Shown here: positions 7,759 to 17,037 of the stretch, piece after piece | Layout of the letters: every line of letters starts with the position of its first letter | Numbering within the stretch: the stretch's first letter is position 1 | Origin: Kiritimatiellia bacterium | Lineage (GTDB): Bacteria; Verrucomicrobiota; Kiritimatiellia; JAFGHX01 | Length of the DNA: 49,233 bases | Direction: 5' to 3' | NCBI GenBank assembly: GCA_016929905.1 | Contig: JAFGHX010000080.1 | Location: 1 to 49,233, forward strand | Notes under the pieces: model-generated | What the model saw: only the letters and a program-made list of their open reading frames with translations | What the model was told of the DNA's origin: nothing | Databases searched by the model: none | Made by a program: the position numbers and the translations under genes

Positions 7759-10452
7759 TTAGGGACCGGGCGGCGGCCCAAAAGGGCCCGGGCTTTCCGG
7801 CAAGGCGTCGGGCCCGGGCACGAATGTGCCGCCGTACAGCGTGGTTTCGAGACTCCTCACATAGTTTCTGGCGCGCTCGGCGATCGCCGGGGGAACCCCG
7901 GGCTCGTTCAGGGCGGCCACGTAGTTGGCGCGCGCGAGCAGCGGCTTCTCGAGCCGCAGAAACAGGTCGCCGAGCCGGAGGTAGGCGCGGTAGACGCCGG
8001 GCCCGGCGGGATGCCGGGTCAGGCGGCGGCGCCAGGCGCGGACCGCCTTCTTCCACAGGCGCGTCTTCTCCGGAGTGGACCGGGCCGCATCGCCGAGATC
8101 GCCGTAGGCCATGGCGAGCAGATCGATGATGGCGACGTCATCCCGCGCGCGGCTCAACGCCTCGAGCCGAACGGCGGCGTCGAGTGCGCGGTCGTTGTGA
8201 TACTCCCAGTAGGCGAGCCCATACTGCGCGGTCACGTGGCCGGGCTCGTATTTGGCGAGCCGGTCGCATCTGTGTCTGAGCCGGGCCATGAAGAAGGCGC
8301 GCGGCGGCGGCGTCTGGCAAGCCTCGAAGCAGGCGATCGCATGGTTGACGGCTTCCTGCATGACGACGGAGTGCACGGGATCGGTGTTCGAGGCGGCCTC
8401 GTAGATGTTGTCGGCCACCGCCGGCCAGCCGAGACGGGAGAGGAAGGCGGCGGTCCGCGAAGCCTGCCAGGCGGCGCGATTGCGGATCGGCCGCCAAAGC
8501 CCGCCGAGTTGCAGGGTGGTGAGCAGGCCCTGCACCCACCAGCGGGTGTCGAGCACGGCGTTCGCCGGCTCGTACAGATCGTAGAAGCGGCGGCCGGTCC
8601 TGCCCAGCCATTGCTGGTAGACGACTTGCTGTTCGTCCATGGGCGCGGGCGCGGGCGGCAGGGCGAACCGGGCGATGACCGGCGCGCTGGCCGGCAGGTG
8701 TGCGGCGAAGATGGCGGCGCAGTCGTCCAGATAGATGAGACTCCAGCCGGGATGCCGGTAGATGTCGCGCGCCAACTCGCTCTGCCCGCCCGGCATATCC
8801 TGCACGCAGAGGACGACGAGCCCGATCGAGTACTTGGCCGCCTCGAGAAAGAACGGGCCGCGTATCCCGAGCGTCTCGCCGTACTGCCGGAAGAACGGGG
8901 CGTCATACACCTCCGCGTGGCGTCCGTCGATGTAGGTCTTCCATTCGGGGCCGAACCGGTTGAGAAACATATCGGCGCTCTTGGTATCGCCGAACATCGC
9001 CACGCGCGCCATATTCGGCAGATGCTGCTCCAGGAAGCGCATGCCGGCCACGGGGAAGGAGTGATCGGACTGCCCGATCGCGAACCGCTGGCCGCGATGG
9101 AAATGCTCGTAGTAGCGCTCGCTGACGATCGCGCGATAGAGCCAAACGAGAAACGCGGCGAGCGCGAGCCGCCCGGCCACCCGGCTCCCGGTCCAGACCC
9201 ATCGTGCGGACGCGGGGCGCCAGCGCTCGAGCGGCCAGCGCACGGCGTCGAGCAGATACTCCGCGCCGCTGACGGCGAGCGGGGCGGCCACGACGCTGAA
9301 GAGCGGCACGTTCCGGATGGCGGTCAGCGAGATGTGCAGGAACCCGGCGCAGACGATGAGATAGCCGGCGCCGAGTTCTGCGTGGAAGCGGGTCCAGGCG
9401 GCGGCGACCCGATCGCCGTGCGGCGGGGCATCCCGCCAGCCGCGGGTGAACGCATGGACGGCGCGAGCCAGCCCGCCGAACAGGGCCAGCGCCCACTCGA
9501 ACAGCAGGACCAGGTTCCAACCGCCGTCGCGCCACATGCCCCTGACGGAGACGGGGATCCCCTCGCTGATCCCGAACTTGTAGGTGGGATCGGTCAACAC
9601 GTAGAACAGATGGAACGGGTAGAGCGCGGCTTTGCGGCCGTACGGCGAGAAGAAGCAGGCCAGCAGGACGAGCGCACCCGCAGCCGTGAATACGAAGAGG
9701 TTCTTCCAGGCCGCACGGTCCAGCGCCGGTTCGGCGGCCGGAGGCGCCGCCGGCTCGGCCGTTTGGCTCGCCTGCGCGGCGCCGGGTTCCGGTCGGTGCG
9801 CGGCGCGCCGGCGCAGGCGGATCAGCGTCCGCACAACCGCGTCGAGCCATTCGGCGCCGATGAACGTCCAGACGAGAATGGGCCCGAGCGCGAACACGCC
9901 GTGCGTGTTGACCCACCAGACCTGAAGGAGCGGCAGCAGAAAGACCGCACGCCGGACCCGGCCCTGGCGCCGGAGCGTGAGCAGGATCAGGAACGTCCCG
10001 ATCAGGACGTAGCTGTTCATCTCCGGCCGGTGCATGAACCGGATTTCCGCCGCGCGCAGCGCCTCGCCGACGAACAGCGCAGCCGGCACCGACAACGCGG
10101 GCCAGCGCCAATCCCAGACAGTGCCGCGCCTGCGGTAGAGCCAGACGAGGAACGCGGTTTGCACGGTGACGGCGAGCGCGGCGAGCCACTGCCATACGGT
10201 TGGCCCGAGCCAGCCGAACCGGTCCACGAGCCAGGCCATGATGCACTGATAGAGCCAGGGCACGCTGGTCCATTCGCGGCCCCACTTCGAGACGGAGAAG
10301 AAGTCCTCGCGCACGACGCGCCGGTTCTCGCACATCCATTTGCCGATCCGCAGGTGCCACTGCACGTCGATATCCTCAACGAGCCGTACGGACCAGGCCG
10401 TGGCGAGCAGCAGCAGCGCGGCGAGCAGCCAGTATTGGCGGAGGGTCTTCAC
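7759..10452 (-). CDS. Large polytopic membrane protein with C-terminal TPR-like region
   Basis: An 897-residue protein. The N-terminal ~450 residues contain about 10 hydrophobic helices. They start with the loop DVQWHLRIGKWM and DFFSVSKWGREWTSVPWLYQ, a pattern (D..WHL..G, D.FS...G..W) common to uncharacterised GT-C-like membrane proteins of many phyla. Residues about 460-600 form a soluble domain; about 690-870 are helical and TPR-like (YGLAYWEYHNDRALDAAVRLEAL, in pairs), and the tail is Pro/Gly-rich. No catalytic residues can be assigned. Genomic position next to GT9 and GT-C genes supports a role in surface glycan or glycoprotein assembly. The start at 10452 has few alternatives and leaves a 40-base gap to the upstream decapeptide-repeat gene. 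Confidence 0.75.
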   Translation of the reverse strand: MKTLRQYWLLAALLLLATAWSVRLVEDIDVQWHLRIGKWMCENRRVVREDFFSVSKWGREWTSVPWLYQCIMAWLVDRFGWLGPTVWQWLAALAVTVQTAFLVWLYRRRGTVWDWRWPALSVPAALFVGEALRAAEIRFMHRPEMNSYVLIGTFLILLTLRRQGRVRRAVFLLPLLQVWWVNTHGVFALGPILVWTFIGAEWLDAVVRTLIRLRRRAAHRPEPGAAQASQTAEPAAPPAAEPALDRAAWKNLFVFTAAGALVLLACFFSPYGRKAALYPFHLFYVLTDPTYKFGISEGIPVSVRGMWRDGGWNLVLLFEWALALFGGLARAVHAFTRGWRDAPPHGDRVAAAWTRFHAELGAGYLIVCAGFLHISLTAIRNVPLFSVVAAPLAVSGAEYLLDAVRWPLERWRPASARWVWTGSRVAGRLALAAFLVWLYRAIVSERYYEHFHRGQRFAIGQSDHSFPVAGMRFLEQHLPNMARVAMFGDTKSADMFLNRFGPEWKTYIDGRHAEVYDAPFFRQYGETLGIRGPFFLEAAKYSIGLVVLCVQDMPGGQSELARDIYRHPGWSLIYLDDCAAIFAAHLPASAPVIARFALPPAPAPMDEQQVVYQQWLGRTGRRFYDLYEPANAVLDTRWWVQGLLTTLQLGGLWRPIRNRAAWQASRTAAFLSRLGWPAVADNIYEAASNTDPVHSVVMQEAVNHAIACFEACQTPPPRAFFMARLRHRCDRLAKYEPGHVTAQYGLAYWEYHNDRALDAAVRLEALSRARDDVAIIDLLAMAYGDLGDAARSTPEKTRLWKKAVRAWRRRLTRHPAGPGVYRAYLRLGDLFLRLEKPLLARANYVAALNEPGVPPAIAERARNYVRSLETTLYGGTFVPGPDALPESPGPFGPPPGP

Positions 10453-10492
10453 GGAAGGTCACTCTAGCCCGATGAAACCGGGTTTTCAATGC

Positions 10493-13315
10493 CTAAGGGT
10501 TCACGACGCCGAATCGCACGGCCGATGCCGAGGGGAAGATGTAGGCGCCGGGTGCGGGCAGGCCAAGACCGCCCTTGGCGTCCTCCACCGGGCGGGTACG
10601 GCGTTCGTGGCGCGCCTGTGGGTCGTCGCGTTCGGCGGTGACCCGCCAGTCGACGGTCCCGCCCGGCGCGGCGCCGCGGATAGTGAGCGTGTTGCCGCTG
10701 AGCGCGGCGTAGTGCAGGTTCGGCATGGGCGCGCCGCGCGCGGACAACTGAACGTGCGGGTTGCGGCTCAAGGCGTCGAAGTAGTCTGGCAGATCGACAA
10801 ACGCGGTACCGGCCTCGTCCGCAGTCACGGAGCCCGAGTGCAGCACGAGTGCCTCCGGCCCTTCCATGCAGAAGTGGCGCAGCACCTTGTTGCCGGGATC
10901 GAGCGGGTGGTCGATCGTGAAGGCTTTGTAGGTCCCGTTCGCGTAACGCATGTTGTAGCCGGTTCCCAGCGTCAGGTTGCCGTTACAGTAGACGGCGTTC
11001 TTGCCGTAGCCCGTGGAGGTGCTGAAGTAGCCGCCGTAATTGGTGTCGGCGTAGCCTGTCACGCCGTACAAATTCGTGGCGTATCCTTTGACCGCCTCAT
11101 TTGCAGCATAGCCGTAGACCCCGTAGACGCCGCCTATCGAATTGCCCCAGACGCCGTAGTTGTCGGCCTTGCCGTAGACGCCTCTGTTGACGGCCGCCTC
11201 GGCGTAAAACGCATTGTCGCCGCTCGCATAGGCGTAGAGCGCATAGGAATCGGCGGCGTTGCCGTAAACGGCATAGGAACCGCTCGTCACGCGGCTGTTC
11301 ACACCCATCAGATGGGTGGCCTGGGCGAAGACCGCGTTCTTCGGCGCGGTGGAGAAAACGCCGTACTTGTTGGAGGCGACGCCGTAGACGCCATAGTTCC
11401 AGGCTTCGCCGTAAAGCCCGTAGTTGCCGGCGGATGCATTGCCGTAGACCCCGTAGTGATAGGCTTTTCCAAAGACGCCCCAGTTGTACTCCGCGAACCC
11501 AAACACACCGTTGGCGTCGGCCTCGCCGTAAACGCCGTGCGTGTCTTTGCTGATGCCCGCAACGCCGTACATGTTCTGCGCGTAGCCGTTGACGGCGTAG
11601 TTCCCGGCGTTTCCATAGGCGCCGTAGTCGACGGCCGCATAAGCGTAGACGCCGGTCCAGGAGGCCATGCCGAGCACGGCGTTTCGGCCGGGATTGGACT
11701 GGCCGGCCACGCCGTAGGCGGTGTCGGCCTGTCCGTACACGCCGTAGGCGGATCCGGCATAACCGTAGACGCCGTGGGTGCCGGAGGCGTAACCGAACAC
11801 GCCGCAGGCGGTGGCGTTGCCGTAGACGGCATTCTGAGGGGCTTCCCCGTAGACCCCGCAGTTCTCGACCGCATAGCCATACACGCCGTTGTTGGCGGCG
11901 TAGCCGTAGACGCCGCAGTTGAGGCGGGCGTTGGCGTAGACGGCATAGTTGCTCAGGGCGTTGCCGTACACACCGTAGTTTTCGCCCGCCCCGAACACGC
12001 CGGAATTCGGCGAGTAGCCGTAGACCCCATACTTGCCCCCCGCCCGGCCGTACACGCCGTAGTTGACGGCATTGCCCTGCACAGCGCAGCAGTCCTCGAC
12101 GTAGCCGTAGACGGCGTCGTTGAGGGCGAGCCCGTAGACGGCGTTGGAGAGGGCATTCCCGAACACGCCGTAGTTGCTCTTGGCGCTGCCGTAGACGGCG
12201 TAGTAGGCGGCCTCGGCGGCGACGCCATAGTCGGCATGCGCGTTGCCGTACACGCCGCAGCCGTTGGAGGCGACCCCGTAGACGCCGTAGTTGATAAGGG
12301 CCAGCGCGTGCAGTGCCGTCGGCCCGCCGGAATAGGCGTAGACGCCGATGTCGTCGGTGACGTTCGCGTAGACGCCGCGATTCAGGGCCGAGGCCCATAC
12401 GCCCTGAGCGCCCTGTATGTAGGCATAGACGGCGTGCTCACCCGGGGTAACCGCGTAGAGGCCGCGGCTGGTGGCGGCATTGGCGCGCACCGCGTAGGCG
12501 TCACCTGCGTACGCGTTCACGGCATACTTGTCGAGAGCGGTTGCATAGAGCGCATTGCTCGGCGCCGCGGCAAAGACGGCGCTGCGGACGGTTGCTTCCG
12601 CCGAGACGGCATTCAGGAGGGCGTGCGCCACCAGGCCGGGCTCGCCGTCCGTGCGAACGGTCAGTCGGGCACCGGGGTCGTTGGTCCCGATTGCCACATA
12701 GTCATCGGAATCCGTCGCGTATACGAGGAAGGATCCGGAGTCCGTCCATCCCTTCAGCTCGGGGCGAACGTGAGTGACCTGCACGGCGTTGGAGGCGATA
12801 TTCTGGGCCTCCACGGTGTTGGAGGCCATGTTGACGCCCTGGATCGTATTCAGCACGAAGTCTGGCCAGGCGATCGTGTTCGGCGCCAGATGCTCCGCGC
12901 GGACGACAGCCGTGGCGATCACCGCGTTGGTGTCCACCCGGTCGGTATCACCGCTGAGCACGGCATAGGGGACGGCGACCAGCCGGTGCCGCGGCAGGAC
13001 GGGCGCGCCGTCGATTTCGAGTTGGAGCCAGCACTCGGCGCCGTTCGTGAGCGCGCCCATGAATTCGGCGCTCTCCTCGCCGAAACTGAAGCTGTACAGC
13101 CCGTCCTGCACGGGGACGGAGCCAAGATCGGCGCTGTAGTTGAGGCTCCCGCCCAAGGCCGCGTCATACAAGCGAACGAGGACAGCAACGTTCGTGTTGA
13201 CGGGCGCGCCCTGCGGGTCCAGGAGGCGGCCCTGGAAATTAGCCGGGTACGGCACGGCGCTGAGCTGCACGGCGAGCAGCGCCCAGGCAATCGCCAGTTG
13301 TACAATACGCTTCAT
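10493..13315 (-). CDS. Secreted decapeptide-repeat (YGVYGxAxNx) protein, copy 1
   Basis: A 940-residue exported protein. After a signal peptide (about 1-20) comes a beta module (PANFQGRLLDPQGAPVN, LYDAALGG, DGLYSFSFG, PYAVLSG) found at the N-terminus of many large secreted proteins of PVC bacteria and Bacteroidota. A linker with VAIGTNDPGARL follows, the motif usual in fibre-type proteins. Residues about 250-770 are an array of some 45 imperfect 9-10-residue repeats (GVYGYA-N-Y), rich in Tyr, Gly, Ala, Val and Asn. The last ~165 residues are a conserved module (FTIDHPLDPGNKVLRHFCMEGP, LPDYFDALSRNP, WRVTAERDDPQAR) also seen in cyanobacterial, Bacteroidota and phage-like fibre proteins. The array probably folds as a beta-solenoid or fibre. 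Paralogue of the next gene, 65 bases away. Confidence 0.85.
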   Translation of the reverse strand: MKRIVQLAIAWALLAVQLSAVPYPANFQGRLLDPQGAPVNTNVAVLVRLYDAALGGSLNYSADLGSVPVQDGLYSFSFGEESAEFMGALTNGAECWLQLEIDGAPVLPRHRLVAVPYAVLSGDTDRVDTNAVIATAVVRAEHLAPNTIAWPDFVLNTIQGVNMASNTVEAQNIASNAVQVTHVRPELKGWTDSGSFLVYATDSDDYVAIGTNDPGARLTVRTDGEPGLVAHALLNAVSAEATVRSAVFAAAPSNALYATALDKYAVNAYAGDAYAVRANAATSRGLYAVTPGEHAVYAYIQGAQGVWASALNRGVYANVTDDIGVYAYSGGPTALHALALINYGVYGVASNGCGVYGNAHADYGVAAEAAYYAVYGSAKSNYGVFGNALSNAVYGLALNDAVYGYVEDCCAVQGNAVNYGVYGRAGGKYGVYGYSPNSGVFGAGENYGVYGNALSNYAVYANARLNCGVYGYAANNGVYGYAVENCGVYGEAPQNAVYGNATACGVFGYASGTHGVYGYAGSAYGVYGQADTAYGVAGQSNPGRNAVLGMASWTGVYAYAAVDYGAYGNAGNYAVNGYAQNMYGVAGISKDTHGVYGEADANGVFGFAEYNWGVFGKAYHYGVYGNASAGNYGLYGEAWNYGVYGVASNKYGVFSTAPKNAVFAQATHLMGVNSRVTSGSYAVYGNAADSYALYAYASGDNAFYAEAAVNRGVYGKADNYGVWGNSIGGVYGVYGYAANEAVKGYATNLYGVTGYADTNYGGYFSTSTGYGKNAVYCNGNLTLGTGYNMRYANGTYKAFTIDHPLDPGNKVLRHFCMEGPEALVLHSGSVTADEAGTAFVDLPDYFDALSRNPHVQLSARGAPMPNLHYAALSGNTLTIRGAAPGGTVDWRVTAERDDPQARHERRTRPVEDAKGGLGLPAPGAYIFPSASAVRFGVVNP
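11010..12560 (-). repeat. Decapeptide-coding repeat array, copy 1
   Basis: The coding DNA repeats a 27-30-base unit whose core is GGCGTCTACGG (seen on the plus strand as CCGTAGACGCC). Units vary in length by one codon and in the last four residues, so the array is old and degenerate at DNA level with a conserved Gly-Val-Tyr-Gly core. Confidence 0.8.
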
Positions 13316-13380
13316 ATCCGAGTTCCGCCGCCTACGTCCACTCCCCCGCAGAGCCCGCGCTCACAGGGGCAGACGCGGCC

Positions 13381-16188
13381 TCAATGATAGGCCGCGGGGA
13401 AGATATAGTGTCCTTTCGCGGGCAAGCCGGGCTTGCCCTTCTCGTCCTCTACGAGTTGCGTGACCCGTTCGTAACGTGCCTGCCGGTCGTCGCGTTCGGC
13501 GGTGACCTGCCAGTCCACCGCACCGCCCGGCCGGCCGCCCTGAATCGTAAGCGTATTCCCGCTAATTCCGGCGCAATGCAGTTCCGGCATCGCGCAGCCG
13601 CGCGGGGTCAGGTGCACCTGCGGATCGCGGGCCAGCGCCGAGAAGTAGGCCGGAAGCTCGGCGCGCGCCGCGCCGTCGGGCCCGACCGACGCGCGGCCGG
13701 AGTAGACGACAAATGCCTTGGGACCCTCCGCGCAGAAATGGCGCAAGACCTTGTTCGCGGGGTCGAGCGGGTGGTCGATCGTGAAGGCCTTGTACGTGCC
13801 GTTGTTGTACCGGACGTCATAGCCGGTCTGGATGATCAGGTTCCCGTTGCAGAACAACGCGTTGCCCGAGCCGGACTTGAAGTAGCCGCCGTAATTGGCG
13901 TCCGCGTAGCCGTACACGCCGTAGCTATCGGTCGCGTATCCCTTGACGCCGTTGTCCGTCGCCTCGCCGTAGACGCCGCACCGGCCGCCGATCGCGTTGC
14001 CGTACACGCCGAAATTGTCGGCCTTGCCGTAGACGCCCACGTTGACGGCGGCGTAGGCGTACACGCCGTAGTTGCCCGACGCATAGCCGTAAAAGGCATA
14101 ATTCTCGGCCGCGTTGCCATAGACGGCGTAGGAGCCGCCCGTCACATAGGAGCGTACGCCGTAGGAGTCGACGGCCTCTGCGTAGACGGCGCAATTCTGG
14201 GCATAGGCGGCAACGCCGTAGTTGTTGGAGGCGACGGCATAGACGCCGTAGTTGCCGGCGTTGCCGTACACGCCGCAGTTGACCTCCGCGTTGCCGTACA
14301 CGGCACAGTTGCGTGCGTACCCGTAAACGCCACAGTTGGTGGCGGCGTTCCCGTAGACGCCGTAGTTCACCGCCTCGCCGTAGACGCCGTACTCCTTGGT
14401 GGAATAGCCGTAGACGCCGTTTTCGTTGCGCGCGTAGCCGAGCACGCCGTAGTTCTGGGCATTGCCGACCAGGCCGCCGTTGATGGAGGCGTAGCCGTAC
14501 ACGCCGTTGCTGGAGAAGGAATAGCCGTACACACCGTTCATCTGGGCGGACCCGACGACACCATTTTCCGCCGCTTGGCCCCAGACGCCGTAAGAACCGT
14601 CGGACTGTCCCCACACGCCGGCCATGACGGAGGCATAGCCGTACACGCCGTAGTAGGACGCATTGCCCATAACACCGTTTTGCGTGGCGCGGCCGTGCAC
14701 ACCGAAGTTGTTGGCCGCCTCGCCATAGACGCCGTTGTTGTGGCCGGCGTAGCCGTAGACGCCCATGTAGTTGCCGGCATTGGCGTAGACGGCGTAGTTG
14801 TTGGAGACGACGGCGTAGACCCCGTAGTTCTCCGCCGCGGCGTAGACCGCGTTCTGCGGTGCGGTTCCATAGACGCCGTATTTGTTCGACGCCACGCCGT
14901 AGACCCCGTAGTCGCTCTCCGCTTCGCCATGCACGCCGCGGTTGCCGGTCGCGAGCCCATGCACACCGTCGAAGAACGCCTGGCCGTAGACCGCGTGGTA
15001 CAGCGAGGTGCCGTACACGCCGTACTGATAGGCAGCCTGTCCGTACACCCCGTAGTTGGCGGCACTGCCGACGACGCCGTTGTTGTTGCGGGCCTCGCCG
15101 TAGACGCCGTAGTTGTGGACGGCTTCGCTGAAGACGCCGTAGTTCTGCCCGGCGATCGCATACACGCCGTAGTCGTGGCCGGCCTGCGCATACACGCCGT
15201 AGCTCTGCTGTGCGCGGCCTTGGACGCCGTAGTTACCGGCGGAGGCGTAGACGGCGTTGTTCTGACCGGCCTGTGCATACACGCCGTAGTCGCCCCCGGA
15301 ATAGGCGTAGACCGCTTGCGAGGTGGCGGCATTCGCATAGACGGCATAGGCGTTGGCGGCATAGGCGTTGACCGCGCAGGAATTTGCCGCGTTGGCGATG
15401 ACCGTATTGTCCGGGGCCTGGGCGGAGAGGGCCGTGCCGTGCGAGCTGTTGGCGACGACCGCTTCCTGATAGGCATACGCCTCCACGGCGCGGCCGCCGG
15501 GGTTCAGCACGTAGAGCTTCGCGGCGCCCGCGGAGTTGGTGCCGATCGCGACGCTGTCCGCGGGGTCGGTCACGTACACGTCGAACCCGGCGTCGGTCCA
15601 GCCGCGCAGTTCAGGCGCGGCGTGGTAGAGGTAGACGGAATTCGACGCGATGTGGTACGACTGGATCGTGTTGCTGGCGATGTTGACGCCCTCGATGCCG
15701 CCCAGCGCAATGTCCTCCCAGGTGAGGGTCCAGTCCTGGATGTGGTCGCCGGTGATGATGCCGTCGGAGATCACCGTGTTGGTGCCGACCGTGGCGGTCT
15801 CGGCGCTGCGCACGGCGTAGGGCGCCGCCAGCAGCCGCTGCCGCGGGGTGAGCACCTGGAAGTCGATCAGGAGTTGCAGCCAGCACTCGTCGTTGGTCAG
15901 CGCGGCGCGGAAGGTGGCGGAGTTCGTGCCGAACACGAACGAGTAGATTCCGTTCTGCACGGGCACGTCGTCGATGTCCTGAAACCACAGAACGCTGCCG
16001 CCGCTGCTGGTGGGGTAGAGCTCAACGATGACATCCACGTTCGTGCCGTCGAGCGGGGTGCCGGTCTCGTCGAGCAGGCGCCCCTGATAGGTGATGTGAT
16101 ACGGCACTTCCGCAAACAGCGTAAGTGCCGTGCTGAGCATCAGCGTAACTGCTCCCAGTGCGAGCAGGCTTCGTTTTGACCGCATCAT
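13381..16188 (-). CDS. Secreted decapeptide-repeat (YGVYGxAxNx) protein, copy 2
   Basis: A 935-residue paralogue of the downstream gene with the same order: signal peptide (about 1-26), N-terminal beta module (ITYQGRLLDETGTPLDG, VPVQNGIYSFVFGTNSATF, LLAAPYAVRSAET), linker with SVAIGTNSAGAAKL, about 50 repeats of 9-10 residues (about 245-775; YGVYGEARNN, NGVYGYSTKE, CGVYGNAGN), and the C-terminal IDHPLDPANKVLRHFCAEGP module. Flanking modules are clearly homologous between copies while repeat units have diverged, so the pair arose by tandem duplication. GGGAGA lies about 9 bases before the ATG; a second ATG is the next codon. It likely shares a transcript with the Ca-repeat protein upstream. 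Export is expected by Sec; the final location (surface fibre or matrix) is inferred. Confidence 0.85.
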   Translation of the reverse strand: MMRSKRSLLALGAVTLMLSTALTLFAEVPYHITYQGRLLDETGTPLDGTNVDVIVELYPTSSGGSVLWFQDIDDVPVQNGIYSFVFGTNSATFRAALTNDECWLQLLIDFQVLTPRQRLLAAPYAVRSAETATVGTNTVISDGIITGDHIQDWTLTWEDIALGGIEGVNIASNTIQSYHIASNSVYLYHAAPELRGWTDAGFDVYVTDPADSVAIGTNSAGAAKLYVLNPGGRAVEAYAYQEAVVANSSHGTALSAQAPDNTVIANAANSCAVNAYAANAYAVYANAATSQAVYAYSGGDYGVYAQAGQNNAVYASAGNYGVQGRAQQSYGVYAQAGHDYGVYAIAGQNYGVFSEAVHNYGVYGEARNNNGVVGSAANYGVYGQAAYQYGVYGTSLYHAVYGQAFFDGVHGLATGNRGVHGEAESDYGVYGVASNKYGVYGTAPQNAVYAAAENYGVYAVVSNNYAVYANAGNYMGVYGYAGHNNGVYGEAANNFGVHGRATQNGVMGNASYYGVYGYASVMAGVWGQSDGSYGVWGQAAENGVVGSAQMNGVYGYSFSSNGVYGYASINGGLVGNAQNYGVLGYARNENGVYGYSTKEYGVYGEAVNYGVYGNAATNCGVYGYARNCAVYGNAEVNCGVYGNAGNYGVYAVASNNYGVAAYAQNCAVYAEAVDSYGVRSYVTGGSYAVYGNAAENYAFYGYASGNYGVYAYAAVNVGVYGKADNFGVYGNAIGGRCGVYGEATDNGVKGYATDSYGVYGYADANYGGYFKSGSGNALFCNGNLIIQTGYDVRYNNGTYKAFTIDHPLDPANKVLRHFCAEGPKAFVVYSGRASVGPDGAARAELPAYFSALARDPQVHLTPRGCAMPELHCAGISGNTLTIQGGRPGGAVDWQVTAERDDRQARYERVTQLVEDEKGKPGLPAKGHYIFPAAYH
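13870..15475 (-). repeat. Decapeptide-coding repeat array, copy 2
   Basis: Second array of 27-30-base units with the same GGCGTCTACGG core. About 50 units are discernible. The spacing is set by protein periodicity and there are no non-coding spacers. Confidence 0.8.
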
Positions 16189-16252
16189 GATCTGTCTCCC
16201 GCGGGTATGTCCTGCCGGCTTGCCGGCTCCCGCCGGCGCGCCGATCGAAACG

Positions 16253-16933
16253 CTACTTCAAATCGACCCTGTAGAACCGGGCGGTTTCCCCCGCCGAGTT
16301 CGTGCACACGGATTCGGCGATCTGCCACGCGCCGGTACCGGTACCGGCCGTGATCGTGGCGACGACCTGCGTGGCCGTCGCCAGGTCGACGACGCTCGTG
16401 GCGCAGACGATCTCGTACTGGTACCCCTCGCGGCTCACCCATGTGAGGACCACCTCGCCGCCCGAATACTGAAAATCGGAAATCTCCAGGCACTGCTCCG
16501 CGTCGCCCGGGTGCGTGCCGGCGGCGGCTTCGGCGCCGTCGCTGAGGCCGTCGCCGTCGGTGTCCGCCTCCTGCGGGCTGGTTGCCGTGACCGGCGAGAA
16601 CCGGGCGCCGCTCAGCTCCTCGTCGTCGTCGAGCCCGTCGCCGTCGTTGTCGGGGTCGTTCTCGTCCACGAGCCCGTCGGCGTCGGTGTCCAAGTTGGTG
16701 TGCATGAGGAAGCTGTGCAGGAAACCGCTGTAAGCGAGGAAGTCGTTCGTGTGCTCCAGGAAGCCGACCGGGCAGGGCTGACACGCGGCAATGACGGTCT
16801 GGCAGGTCGCGTTCGTGCTCCAGCCCCCGCATCCGTCATGCGTGCGGGCCACCTCACTGGTCTGGGCCAGAGCGACGCCGGAGAGCAACAACGTCGCGAG
16901 CAGAGCCAAACCGAAACGAGGGAGACGCCTCAT
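16253..16933 (-). CDS. Secreted thrombospondin-type-3 calcium-repeat protein
   Basis: A 226-residue protein with a clear signal peptide (MRRLPRFGLALLATLLLSG, cleavage near ALAQ). A short Cys-containing segment follows (GCGGWSTNATCQ, ACQPC). Then come Asp-rich type-3 calcium repeats (DTDADGLVDENDPDNDGDG and DTDGDGLSDGAEAAAGTHP, about 98-155). The final ~70-residue beta module is of the kind that closes the hydrolase at 60-2441 (REGYQYEIVCATS ending FYRVDLK). No enzymatic domain is visible; it may be a surface or matrix component. AGGGG lies about 6 bases before the ATG. It is the first gene behind the promoter at 17010-17037 and lies 64 bases before the first decapeptide gene. Confidence 0.75.
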   Translation of the reverse strand: MRRLPRFGLALLATLLLSGVALAQTSEVARTHDGCGGWSTNATCQTVIAACQPCPVGFLEHTNDFLAYSGFLHSFLMHTNLDTDADGLVDENDPDNDGDGLDDDEELSGARFSPVTATSPQEADTDGDGLSDGAEAAAGTHPGDAEQCLEISDFQYSGGEVVLTWVSREGYQYEIVCATSVVDLATATQVVATITAGTGTGAWQIAESVCTNSAGETARFYRVDLK

Positions 16934-17009
16934 GAACCCCTATCCCCGTGCGCGCGGGTGACGGCACCCGGGCCGAACCGCCCCACCTAGCCATGTAATA
17001 ACCGGCGGC

Positions 17010-17037
17010 AGTATATCACCCCGCGGACGGAAGTCAA
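17010..17037 (-). promoter_or_regulatory. Sigma-70-type promoter for the leftward secreted-protein operon
   Basis: Reading the minus strand, TTGACT (17032-17037) and TATACT (17010-17015) are separated by 16 bases, each hexamer matching consensus at five of six positions. Transcription would start near 17003, giving a leader of about 70 bases before the Ca-repeat protein. It stands out against the GC-rich surroundings. Confidence 0.65.

Noticed and set aside
8011..10467. An 818-codon plus-strand open frame opposite the large membrane protein
   Set aside because: Low-complexity charged translation with no domain; the minus strand encodes clear transmembrane helices.
11010..15475. CRISPR-like or satellite reading of the regular repeats
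   Set aside because: Unit length of 27-30 bases without spacers, always in frame with a Gly-Val-Tyr-Gly core, so the periodicity is protein coding.
10340..16179. Very long plus-strand open frames (1015 and 931 codons) opposite the decapeptide genes, with Val/His/Asp-rich repeats
   Set aside because: They are mirror products of the periodic GC-rich repeat codons. They have no signal peptide or Shine-Dalgarno, and the minus-strand readings have conserved modules at both ends.
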